Shown here: one piece after another, positions 17,209-25,214 of the stretch
Position numbering within the stretch: the stretch's first letter is position 1
How the letters are laid out: the number at the start of each line of letters is the position of its first letter
Assembly: GCF_002777255.1 (NCBI RefSeq)
Contig: NZ_CP017634.1
Coordinates: forward strand, 5,964,903 to 6,028,902
Length of the DNA stretch: 64,000 nucleotides
Direction of reading: 5' to 3'
From: Candidatus Formimonas warabiya
Lineage (GTDB): Bacteria > Bacillota > Dehalobacteriia > Dehalobacteriales > Dehalobacteriaceae
The notes under the pieces: model-generated
Database searches by the model: none
Told to the model about the DNA's origin: nothing
What the model saw: the letters and a program-made list of their open reading frames with translations, nothing else
Made by a program: the position numbers and the translations under genes

Positions 17209-17988
17209 ATGGGAATTCTTACCATAGATAATGTATCCAAGCATTTTGGCGGCGTTATTGCTGTTGATAAGGTCAATACGGTGGTTGAGCCGGGCCTGAT
17301 CACAAGCATTATCGGGCCGAACGGAGCAGGGAAAACCACACTTTTTAATTTGATTACCGGAGGGTATGCCCTGACAGAGGGCAGTATCAAATTTAAAGAT
17401 CAGGAATTGAGCGGGCTACCCTCTCATGCGATATACGCGCTGGGAATTGCCCGGACTTTCCAGAATATCAGGCTTTTTCCCACCATGACGGTATGGGAAA
17501 ATGTCATGCTGGGCCTGCAGTCAAAATTGAAGCCCAATATTTTTCAGGCTTTGCTTCCCCATCAAAGTCATCAACTGGAACGGGAAATCCGGGACAGAAG
17601 CCTGTACTATTTAGAGGTTGCCAATTTATTGAAGCGAAAAGATGAACTGTCGACGGCCCTTCCCTATGGTGAGCAGCGGCGCCTGGAAATTGCCCGGGCC
17701 TTGGTCAGTGACCCGGAAATTGTCCTCCTGGATGAACCGGCGGCCGGGATGAATGTCAAAGAAGCGAAAGACTTATTAAAATTTATTCAATGGATCAAAA
17801 CGGATCTCAAAAAAACCGTCATTTTTATCGAGCACAACATGCGGGTTGTCATGTCGATTTCCGATAAAATAGTTGTGCTCGACCACGGCCGAAAGATTGC
17901 AGAAGGAACCTCCATGGAAGTGCGGGAAAATCCTCTTGTCATAGAAGCCTATCTCGGTACCAAAAAAGAGCGTCAGGCTGCTAGTTAA
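17209..17988 (+). CDS. livG: Liv-type ABC ATPase LivG
   Basis: ATP-binding subunit, 259 aa, with Walker A GPNGAGKTT, the LivG feature 'GIARTFQNIRLFPTMTV', Walker B 'EIVLLDEPAAGMN' and the H-loop 'FIEHNM'. The signature is PYGEQRRLE, the form usual in LivG in place of LSGGQ. It lies 25 nt after livM with a GGAGGG site. It powers transport together with LivF. Confidence 0.92.
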   Translation: MGILTIDNVSKHFGGVIAVDKVNTVVEPGLITSIIGPNGAGKTTLFNLITGGYALTEGSIKFKDQELSGLPSHAIYALGIARTFQNIRLFPTMTVWENVMLGLQSKLKPNIFQALLPHQSHQLEREIRDRSLYYLEVANLLKRKDELSTALPYGEQRRLEIARALVSDPEIVLLDEPAAGMNVKEAKDLLKFIQWIKTDLKKTVIFIEHNMRVVMSISDKIVVLDHGRKIAEGTSMEVRENPLVIEAYLGTKKERQAAS

Positions 17989-18005
17989 GAAAGGGGGAGA
18001 TACTG

Positions 18006-18728
18006 ATGCTTAGGATTGAGGAATTAGAGGTATCTTATGGCGCTATTTCTGCGGTGAAAGGCTTGTCCTTGGAATTGAACCAGGGAGAGATTGTTGCCTT
18101 GATTGGTAATAACGGCGCTGGAAAGACTTCTACCCTTAAGGCTATTTCCGGCATGTTAAAACCTAGCGGCGGCAGGGTGGAATTTATGGGAGAAAAAATC
18201 AGCGGGCTGCCCCCGCATAAAATCGCTGCCCGGGGCATTGCGCTTGCGCCGGAAGGAAGAGGCATCTTTGCCGGGTTGTCGGTACTGGAGAACCTGGAAA
18301 TGGGCGCTTTTCTGCGCAAAAATAAGGAAAGCATTCAGAAAGATTTACATAAAGTATATCAATTGTTTCCCGTCCTGGAAGAACGAAAGAATCAAAAAGG
18401 AGGCACCTTAAGCGGCGGAGAACAACAAATGCTGGCCATTGGGCGAGCTTTAATGTCCGATCCCAAAGCATTGTTGCTGGATGAGCCCTCTTTGGGGCTA
18501 GCCCCTCAGGTGGTGGAATCTATTTTTGAAACGATCAAAGAAATCAACCAGACGGGCATCCCCATTTTATTAATCGAACAAAATGTCTATCTTGCCCTGG
18601 AAGTAGCGAACCGGGGTTATGTCATCGAGACGGGAGAAATTATTTTAAACGATTTGGCCCAAAACCTGTTGCATAATGAAATGGTGCAGAAGGCTTATTT
18701 AGGCATTGAAGACCAAGCTGAAGCATAA
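18006..18728 (+). CDS. livF: Liv-type ABC ATPase LivF
   Basis: Second ATP-binding subunit, 240 aa. Walker A GNNGAGKTS, the LivF-typical 'APEGRGIFAGLSVLENL', signature LSGGEQQML, Walker B 'ALLLDEPSLGLAP', and C-terminal 'QKAYLGI'. Last gene of the liv operon; a strong terminator follows 9 nt after its stop. Confidence 0.92.
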   Translation: MLRIEELEVSYGAISAVKGLSLELNQGEIVALIGNNGAGKTSTLKAISGMLKPSGGRVEFMGEKISGLPPHKIAARGIALAPEGRGIFAGLSVLENLEMGAFLRKNKESIQKDLHKVYQLFPVLEERKNQKGGTLSGGEQQMLAIGRALMSDPKALLLDEPSLGLAPQVVESIFETIKEINQTGIPILLIEQNVYLALEVANRGYVIETGEIILNDLAQNLLHNEMVQKAYLGIEDQAEA

Positions 18729-18736
18729 AGGCAAGA

Positions 18737-18759
18737 GGTGCCAGGCACTGCCTGGCACC
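18737..18759. terminator. terminator between convergent genes
   Basis: GGTGCCAGGC-ACT-GCCTGGCACC, a perfect 10-bp stem followed by GCGGTTTATTTT. It can serve the liv operon and, less well, the opposing regulator gene. Confidence 0.8.
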
Positions 18760-18764
18760 GCGGT

Positions 18765-20582
18765 TTATTTTAAGTTTAGTCTTTTTAGGCGGTATTGCAG
18801 CAATTGACGGCTCATGCCTAGTTCTTCCGCTGCCCGTGCGACATTGCCTTTGGATTTTTTTAAGGCATTGATGATGAGATCTTTCTCTTGCTCTTTGATC
18901 TGACTCAAAACGGAAAGGGTATGGTTTTTCTTCACTTCTTGCTCTGTGGGTTCTATTTTCAATTCTATATTGTCTTGGCTGAATAAACCTAAATATTTTG
19001 GAATATGGCTGGGAGAAATAAATTTTTCCTGGCTGGGAATGATGTTCATGGCACATTCGATGGTATGTTTGAGCTGGCGGACATTGCCCGGCCAATGATA
19101 ATTCTTGAAGGCGGAAATTACCTCGTGGTTTAGACCGGAAATGCTTTTATCCAATTGAATGTTTAAAGCCTGGATAAAATAATTGGACAGCAGTTCCAGG
19201 TCATCCAACCTGTCTCGCAGGGGAGGGAGAAACACATAAACAACGGCAAGACGGTAGAACAGGTCGGCCCTGATTTGCCCCCGTTCGATGGCGATGGTAG
19301 GGGTTACGTTACAGCTGCTGATAATTCTGGTGTCAATAGGGATTTCCTCGTTTCCCCCCAATCTGCGTACTTTCTTTTCTTCCAGCACGCGAAGCAGTTT
19401 TGCCTGCAGGGCTAAAGGCATAGAGTTAATCTCATCCAAGAATAAGCTTCCCCCGTTGGCTTGCTCAAAGAGCCCTACTCTGTTGATGGCACCGGTAAAG
19501 GCGCCCTTTACAGTCCCGAATAGGATTCCTTCCAATAGATTCTCGGGAATAGCGGCGCAATTGATCGCTAAAAATGGACCACGGGATCTCCTGCTTTCTT
19601 CATGGATGCTTTGGGCAAATAATTCTTTCCCGGTTCCCGTTTCGCCAAATATGAGGATCGGCGAATCACTCTTAGCCGCCGTTTTTGCCCAGGTGATACT
19701 TTCTAAAAACTGCTTATTCAGCCCAATTAATTGATCAAAAGTGGTATGTCTTTCCTTTTGCTGGATACTCGTGGTCTTAGACCATTTTACCGTTAATTTT
19801 TCTTGCAAATATAAAATCTTTTCTGCCATCTGGCGGAACTTGGAAAAGTCTTTTAAAATGGCGGCCGATCCCACGATTTTATTTCCGGAATAAAGAGGTA
19901 CGGTACTGCAAAGAACATCAATATAGTTGCCGTTTTTCGTCGTATATTCCTGGTGATAGTCGAAGATGGGCCTTCCTTCCTCTAAAACTTTTAGCAATAA
20001 GCTGGATGTCCGGTCCAGATTATAGATCTCCGTAACATGTTTTCCCAACACCTCTGATGCCCTGTACCCTTCTAGTTTCTCCTGGGCGGAATTATAAATA
20101 AACAGGTTGCCGTGCACATCGATGCTGTGAATTCCTTCATCAATGGAATTGAGGATTTTTTCATACATATCTTTGAATAGTCGAATCTCTTCAAACTTAG
20201 CAGCAAATTCTTTTTGAGACGAATTGACTTCTGAAAAATAAATGGTCTCAAAATGAAGGGAATCAATTGATGTGGTATGCCTTCGGATGATTAATTTTTT
20301 CTTGGTATTTTTTATCTTATAGTTAACAATGTCAAAATCAAGTGATGGAATATCGGGAAACAATGAAATGAGGGGAGAGCCAATCAGGTTGCCAGAAGAA
20401 TACTCCAAAAGATCGAGAAACTTTTGGTTATACTTGAGGATTTCTCCCTCTGCGTTTGTCACCACAATTCCTTCGTTTGAACCCTGCATAACCGCATCAA
20501 GAAATCTTTCATCATAATGAGAAAGCTGCTGATCTTGAGCGCCATTGATGTCTTCTGATAATGGATTGCTCTTTCTGCTCAT
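18765..20582 (-). CDS. PAS-domain sigma-54-dependent activator
   Basis: A 605-aa enhancer-binding protein without a receiver domain. It has two PAS-like sensory domains (about 25-115 and 140-255), an AAA+ domain with Walker A GETGTGKE and the sigma-54 contact loop GAFTGA, and a C-terminal Fis helix-turn-helix (AAEELGMSRQLLQYR). The layout is that of RocR/BkdR/PrdR-type activators of amino-acid breakdown in Firmicutes, which sense a small molecule directly. Candidate targets are the -24/-12 promoters on both sides, including 20853 just upstream on the other strand, the MttB promoter at 22304 and the pruA promoter. Its effector cannot be read from sequence. Confidence 0.9.
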   Translation of the reverse strand: MSRKSNPLSEDINGAQDQQLSHYDERFLDAVMQGSNEGIVVTNAEGEILKYNQKFLDLLEYSSGNLIGSPLISLFPDIPSLDFDIVNYKIKNTKKKLIIRRHTTSIDSLHFETIYFSEVNSSQKEFAAKFEEIRLFKDMYEKILNSIDEGIHSIDVHGNLFIYNSAQEKLEGYRASEVLGKHVTEIYNLDRTSSLLLKVLEEGRPIFDYHQEYTTKNGNYIDVLCSTVPLYSGNKIVGSAAILKDFSKFRQMAEKILYLQEKLTVKWSKTTSIQQKERHTTFDQLIGLNKQFLESITWAKTAAKSDSPILIFGETGTGKELFAQSIHEESRRSRGPFLAINCAAIPENLLEGILFGTVKGAFTGAINRVGLFEQANGGSLFLDEINSMPLALQAKLLRVLEEKKVRRLGGNEEIPIDTRIISSCNVTPTIAIERGQIRADLFYRLAVVYVFLPPLRDRLDDLELLSNYFIQALNIQLDKSISGLNHEVISAFKNYHWPGNVRQLKHTIECAMNIIPSQEKFISPSHIPKYLGLFSQDNIELKIEPTEQEVKKNHTLSVLSQIKEQEKDLIINALKKSKGNVARAAEELGMSRQLLQYRLKRLNLK

Positions 20583-20852
20583 AATTTCACCAACCTTATA
20601 TACTTTTGATTACAGATCAAATAATCGATTGTATATGATTGATTTTTAGGCCATTGTTTTAGATAAAAAGAGTTTATAGCAGGGGTAACAATGATAGATT
20701 TATTCGACATCAATGTTCCGTGTCCTTTTTTAGAGACCCTTTTTTCCTTTCAATATCCCTAATTATGAAGGATTTTTCCGTAAAAGCATTTTAGTCTTTA
20801 GAAAACAGAGATATCAATGACGGAAAAGGGTTTATTTTTTGTCATTATAAAA

Positions 20853-20867
20853 TGGCATAAAATTTGC
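20853..20867 (+). promoter_or_regulatory. sigma-54 promoter without an obvious gene
   Basis: TGGCAT (20853-20858) and TTGC (20864-20867) in the -24/-12 arrangement. It points into about 200 bases that end in a terminator-like hairpin and contain no ORF with a credible ribosome site. Confidence 0.7.
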
Positions 20868-20879
20868 ATAATAAAAACT

Positions 20880-21085
20880 ACATAGAAATTTATCTGTGTG
20901 CCCCTGGGCTCTGTTGGCAGGCAAAAAAGCAGTCAAAGTACCAGAGCTGTCCAGCCCTAAATTTTATGTGTACCAAACCGGCCCTTGCTGCAGTTTTGCA
21001 TGTTCATGTACTAATAAGAATTCGGTGGCTATCCATCGAATCATCCCCTTTCATAGGGCCATCCATAAATGCCATTTGGATGGCC
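20880..21085 (+). ncRNA. candidate sigma-54-driven small RNA
   Basis: From the expected start about 12 nt after TTGC the transcript would run to a strong hairpin, AGGGCCATCC/GGATGGCCCT (21056-21088), followed by ATTTCT. Internal pairing is possible between CTGGGCTCTG (20905-20914) and CAGAGCTGTCCAG (20941-20953). A 120-codon open frame crosses it from 20896 but has no Shine-Dalgarno site and runs through the terminator, so I prefer RNA. It may instead be a decayed gene. Confidence 0.4.
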
Positions 21086-21123
21086 CTATTTCTCATGACC
21101 ACATGACCAAAAGCAAAAATAAA

Positions 21124-21143
21124 AAAGTCGCCTATGCGACTTT
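21124..21143 (-). terminator. terminator downstream of the corrinoid protein gene
   Basis: Stem AAAGTCGC/GCGACTTT. Read on the minus strand it is followed by TTTTTATTTTT. It lies about 190 nt past the corrinoid protein stop codon, beyond a repeat element. Confidence 0.65.
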
Positions 21144-21194
21144 AGGGATCAGGTTTCAGGGATTCCGAAATCTTACTTGCTATACCCATAAGGT

Positions 21195-21290
21195 ATTATT
21201 GGGGACATTCCTGCCTCTAAGACACAGTTGGGGACATTCCTGTCCCTTGAGATAGACCAGGACTTCAGCAGGTGTGTCCCCTTACCGCTA
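21195..21290. repeat. GGGGACA-type palindromic repeat, decayed copy
   Basis: TTGGGGACATTCCT occurs twice (21199-21212 and 21228-21241), followed by AGGTGTGTCCCCTTACCGC at about 21274. The same blocks in the same order form the insertion at 37063-37143. This copy has lost the left arm of the outer palindrome. Confidence 0.6.
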
Positions 21291-21331
21291 TAGGGTGACC
21301 TTGGGTATCTGTAAGCAAGCACCCAGCTTCG

Positions 21332-21958
21332 TTATCCAAGCAGTCTGGCACAAAGCTCCACCGCTGAAGCTGCATCGGGAGCAAATCCGTCCGCCCCGAT
21401 TTCGTCGGCAAAGTCCTGGGAAATAGGAGCCCCGCCCACGATACATTTTACTTTTAAGCCTTCTTCTTTAATTAATTCAATGGTGTCTTTCATATGCAGC
21501 ATGGTGGTGGTTAAGAGGGCAGACATGGCCACAATGTGCGGATGATGTTCTTTTACGGCTGCGACGAATTTTTCGGGGGCGATGTCGATGCCCAGGTTGA
21601 TCACGTTAAAGCCGCCGCTTTCCAGCATCATTCCCACCAAGTTTTTGCCGATGTCATGGAGGTCGCCCTTCACGGTTCCGAGTAGGATTTTGCCTTTGCT
21701 GGGCATATCGGTATCGGCGATCAGCGGTTTGACGATTTCGATACCGGATGCCATGGATTTTGCGGACATCAGCACTTCGGGGACAAACATGTCTCCATTT
21801 TTAAACCGGGCGCCTACGACATTCATCCCGGCGATCAATCCCTGGTTGATGATTTCGAGGGGGTTGACGCCGGCGTCTACCAGTGCTTTCGTCTGTTCTT
21901 TCACCTGTGCTTCTTTTCCGGAAATAACACTTTGGGATAATGATTCAAAATTTGCCAT
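21332..21958 (-). CDS. methyltransferase corrinoid protein (MtgC/MttC-type)
   Basis: A 208-aa two-domain cobalamin carrier. It has an N-terminal helical cap domain (about 1-85) and a Rossmann B12 domain holding GDLHDIGKN, with His101 as the lower axial ligand, plus the usual downstream 'SALLTTT' and 'VGGAP'. It should accept a methyl group from an MttB-family protein on Co(I) and pass it to tetrahydrofolate through a separate methyltransferase not present here. It is divergent from the MttB gene at 22485. The start at 21958 follows GAGGAGG; the longer reading from 22006 has no site. It is the only corrinoid protein beside three MttB-family genes in the window, so it may serve more than one. 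Confidence 0.9.
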   Translation of the reverse strand: MANFESLSQSVISGKEAQVKEQTKALVDAGVNPLEIINQGLIAGMNVVGARFKNGDMFVPEVLMSAKSMASGIEIVKPLIADTDMPSKGKILLGTVKGDLHDIGKNLVGMMLESGGFNVINLGIDIAPEKFVAAVKEHHPHIVAMSALLTTTMLHMKDTIELIKEEGLKVKCIVGGAPISQDFADEIGADGFAPDAASAVELCARLLG

Positions 21959-22303
21959 TAAAAAACTCCTCCTCGCATGTGCTTTCTTACTCAGGTAATA
22001 CAGCAAATTCTATGCCAATGGAGCAAAATGAATCTTGTTTCATGGATAGAATGAAATAATCCTAATTTTTCGTTCCTGACGCATGAGGGAATAAAACGGG
22101 ATCCAAAAGTGATGAGAACGTAAAATTGTAAAATATCGGAAAGGTATGTAAAAAAATTTTCACTGAGTTTTACATCATTTTCTGTATTCGCGGCGGCCTC
22201 ATTTATGTAAATATTAAAATCTTTTCAAACAGAAAGTCTTTTATTCCCTTAGAACCTTAGCACCAAAGAACTCTACCTGATTCCTTGCCAGATTCAAACA
22301 AAG

Positions 22304-22318
22304 TGGCATAGGATTTGC
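22304..22318 (+). promoter_or_regulatory. sigma-54 promoter for the MttB operon
   Basis: TGGCAT (22304-22309) and TTGC (22315-22318) with standard spacing, about 165 nt ahead of the methyltransferase gene. The divergent gap from 21959 holds no gene. Confidence 0.75.
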
Positions 22319-22484
22319 TTTTAACCGTGCATGTAAGATTCAATCTTAAGGCTTAGTTTTAAAAGCATAGTTTTATAAGGAAGCATTTATCAGAAAGGGG
22401 GCTTTGGTAAAAGAGCAGAAAGCAGGATTTGCATGAGTCGGGTTTGATGAAAAAGAAAAATAGAAAAAGACTAGGAGGTTTAAC

Positions 22485-23927
22485 ATGCTGAGAAGAAGCA
22501 ACTATGTTACTAACTCGACAGTAAATTTTCGCGTATTTACGGAAGAACAATGTCAAGAACTTCATTCTGCTGCCCTGGAGATATTGGAAAGGGTCGGAGT
22601 GGAAATGCACAGCGAAAAGGCTTTAGAAGTAGCTAAAAAGGCGGGGGCCTATGTGGAGGGGAACAGAGTAAAATTTCCTGCCGCATTAGTGGAAAAGTGC
22701 ATCCGCAGTGCACCCTCAAGAGTCGTTTTGTCTGACCGGGAGGGGAATAGAACCATGTTTTTGGAAGGGAACAGGTTTTATTTTGGACCCGGGCCAACCG
22801 TTACCTATACCATAGATCCTATTACCGGGGAAAGAAAAGTGCCCACCTATGCGGATGCTTGCCGTGCTTCCAGGGTGATGGATGCCTTGCCGAACATTGA
22901 TTATCAAATGGACTTTGGTACGATCAGGGATGTGGAGACGAAAATTCTGGACGTTTATTTGTTCGAAGCCATGCTGAAGAATTCTGCCAAGCCGATTGTT
23001 CACTGGGCCTATAATACCAAGAACTGCCAGGCTATGATCGATATGGCGGCTGAAGTAGCAGGCGGTTTGCAGAACCTGCAGGCCAATCCCACTTTTGCCA
23101 TTTACACAGAACCGGTAACTCCGCTGGTACATGAATTTAACGCCTTGGATGTTGCCATGCTCATGGCGGAAAATAATCTGCCCGCCATCTACACACCTGC
23201 TCCCCAAGCTGGGGTTACTGCCCCGGCGACTTTAGCGGGGACTATTGTCGTTTCCCTGTGTGAATCCTTAAGCGGTTTAGTGATTCACCAAACTGTGCGA
23301 GAAGGTGCTCCTTTTGTCATGGGCGGTGTGATCACCATTATGGATATGGCCTCGACCCAAATCACCTACGGTTCCCCGGAATTTATGCTTTTGGCTGCCG
23401 GCTTGTCCGAAATGGCCCATTATTATCAGATTCCCATGTTTAGCACCGCCGGTTGTTCCGATGCCAAGACCTGTGACGGACAGCATGCCCTGGAAATTTC
23501 CCAGAACATCTTAATGGCTGCCTTGAGCGGAGGAAATCTGATCCATGATGTGGGCTACATTGAATCCGGCATGTGCACTTCCCTGCAATCTTTAGTGATT
23601 GCCGATGAAGTAATCGGACAGGTAAAACGTTTGGTGCGCGGGATCGAAGTAAATGAAGAGACCCTGGCTTTGGATGTGATCGCCAAGGTGGGTCCGGGCG
23701 GGAACTTTATGGCAGAAGAGCATACCTTTGAAAACTTCAAGAAAGAATGGTTCTTCCCCAGTTTACTGAACCGGCGGAGATTCGTGGATTGGGAAGCAGC
23801 CGGCAAGCCGACTCTCACAGACAACGCGCAGAAAAAGCTGCTCGATATCATTGAAAAGCACCAGCCCAAACAATTGGATGAAAAAACACAGGCCAAATTA
23901 AGAGCGATTGTGGAAAGCCTGAAGTAA
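22485..23927 (+). CDS. MttB-family quaternary-amine methyltransferase 1 (non-Pyl)
   Basis: Member of the trimethylamine methyltransferase superfamily, 480 aa, full length with no in-frame amber codon, so it lacks pyrrolysine. Characterised relatives without pyrrolysine (MtgB, MtpB, MtcB) take a methyl group from glycine betaine, proline betaine or carnitine and give it to a corrinoid protein. Family features include 'AALEILERVGVEMHS' near the start, a Gly/Pro-rich barrel core ('VTAPATLAGTIV', 'MGGVITIMDM') and the C-terminal 'GPGGNFMAEEHTFENFK'. The neighbours are a divergent corrinoid protein, an ornithine-cyclodeaminase-family gene and a BCCT betaine carrier, arguing for a carried-in N-methylated amino acid. 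The exact substrate is open. Confidence 0.88.
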   Translation: MLRRSNYVTNSTVNFRVFTEEQCQELHSAALEILERVGVEMHSEKALEVAKKAGAYVEGNRVKFPAALVEKCIRSAPSRVVLSDREGNRTMFLEGNRFYFGPGPTVTYTIDPITGERKVPTYADACRASRVMDALPNIDYQMDFGTIRDVETKILDVYLFEAMLKNSAKPIVHWAYNTKNCQAMIDMAAEVAGGLQNLQANPTFAIYTEPVTPLVHEFNALDVAMLMAENNLPAIYTPAPQAGVTAPATLAGTIVVSLCESLSGLVIHQTVREGAPFVMGGVITIMDMASTQITYGSPEFMLLAAGLSEMAHYYQIPMFSTAGCSDAKTCDGQHALEISQNILMAALSGGNLIHDVGYIESGMCTSLQSLVIADEVIGQVKRLVRGIEVNEETLALDVIAKVGPGGNFMAEEHTFENFKKEWFFPSLLNRRRFVDWEAAGKPTLTDNAQKKLLDIIEKHQPKQLDEKTQAKLRAIVESLK

Positions 23928-23986
23928 TTCTGTTTTGCTGCGGAACGTGAAAATATGCCAGGATAAATTAAAAGGAGGAAAACAAA

Positions 23987-25021
23987 ATGAGTCAGATCCC
24001 GGAATTAGATCTTACGGATCGTAATTGGGTAGCAAAGTATATTGACCTTGGAAAGGAAGTATTATACCTGACCCAGCAAGAAGTAATCGGCATGGGACTA
24101 ACCCAGGAAGATATTTTAAAGCTTACCGAGCATGCTTTAATTTCTCATGGGAAAAAAGAATACGAAATGCCGGCGAAAATCGGTGTGCATCCCCTGCCGG
24201 AGGTCTTCTTTCATGCCATGCCTGCCTACGTACCGTCTAAGAATGCCTGCGGCATGAAGTGGATTGAGTGCTATCCGTACAATATTCAAAGGTTTCAACT
24301 CCCTCAGACCACCGGCCTTTTGATTCTGAATGATATCGCCTCCGGTGTTCCCATGGCGATTATGGATTGTGCCTGGATTACAGCGATGAGAACCCCTGCC
24401 GTTACAGTTTTGGCTGCCGCTGCGCTCCATCCGGACGCGGAAACCTTCGGTATGTTCGGTTGCGGTGTTCAGGGCATCGAACATGTCAACTATGTTGTTC
24501 ATACCCTGAAAAAACTGAAGAAAATCTATATTTACGACATTAATGAAGCTGCCATGGATAACCTGATTAAAATCTGCCAGCCTAAACTGGATGTGCCGAT
24601 CGTGAAAGGGACGCCGGAAGAAATCGCTAAGAGTTGTGAAGTGATGTCTTCCGCTACCATCATCATCAAAGAATGCCTCTCTGTCGTAAAAGACGAATGG
24701 GTTTCCCAAGGCCAAACGATTCTGCCCGCCGACCTGAATACCTTCTGGGACCCTGTTACACAGCGGAGAGCGGACAAATATATTGTGGACAGCATTGCGG
24801 AACATGAACTGTTTGCCGGCATGGGCTACTTCCCGGATGGATTGCCCAAGGTTTGCTGTGAGACCGGGGAAGTCCTGGCCGGAATTGCCAAAGGGAGAGA
24901 AAACAAGGACCAATTGATCGTATGCAGCAACATCGGCATGTCTGTTTGTGATGTGGTTGTGGCCAGGGAGGTCTTCAACCGGGCTCTGGAAAAAGGCGCG
25001 GGAAGAAAATTACCCTTATAA
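23987..25021 (+). CDS. ornithine cyclodeaminase/mu-crystallin family protein
   Basis: A 344-aa NAD(P)-binding protein of the OCD/mu-crystallin family, with Rossmann motif GMFGCGVQG near residue 165. Members turn ornithine into proline and ammonia, or act as ketimine reductases or alanine/N-alkyl amino-acid dehydrogenases. It lies 59 nt after an MttB-family gene with a GGAGG site, and the betaine transporter follows. Two readings are possible: it processes the demethylated product (for example an N-methyl amino acid by oxidative or reductive chemistry), or it makes proline that links to pruA. Sequence alone does not choose. OCD proteins are not part of the textbook glycine-betaine demethylation set, which makes this pairing notable. 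Confidence 0.8.
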   Translation: MSQIPELDLTDRNWVAKYIDLGKEVLYLTQQEVIGMGLTQEDILKLTEHALISHGKKEYEMPAKIGVHPLPEVFFHAMPAYVPSKNACGMKWIECYPYNIQRFQLPQTTGLLILNDIASGVPMAIMDCAWITAMRTPAVTVLAAAALHPDAETFGMFGCGVQGIEHVNYVVHTLKKLKKIYIYDINEAAMDNLIKICQPKLDVPIVKGTPEEIAKSCEVMSSATIIIKECLSVVKDEWVSQGQTILPADLNTFWDPVTQRRADKYIVDSIAEHELFAGMGYFPDGLPKVCCETGEVLAGIAKGRENKDQLIVCSNIGMSVCDVVVAREVFNRALEKGAGRKLPL

Positions 25022-25214
25022 CTGCCAGTCTCTTTTCACCATGGATCAACCGCTGTGCAAAGCCATCAAACTGGGCAAAAATCTATTGATGGCAGAAGTG
25101 ATGGCTTGCACAGCGAAATGATGCCGATTCCTTGTACGGCGGCGCTTTTATCAAAAGGAAAGGAGGAAAATTGTTCAAGCCTTGTTCGTGGCAAAAAAAG
25201 AGAGGGGGATCTAC

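Noticed and set aside
20896-21255. 120-codon frame with a Cys-rich stretch
   Set aside because: No Shine-Dalgarno site, and it runs through a terminator hairpin and a repeat element; treated as non-coding with a note.
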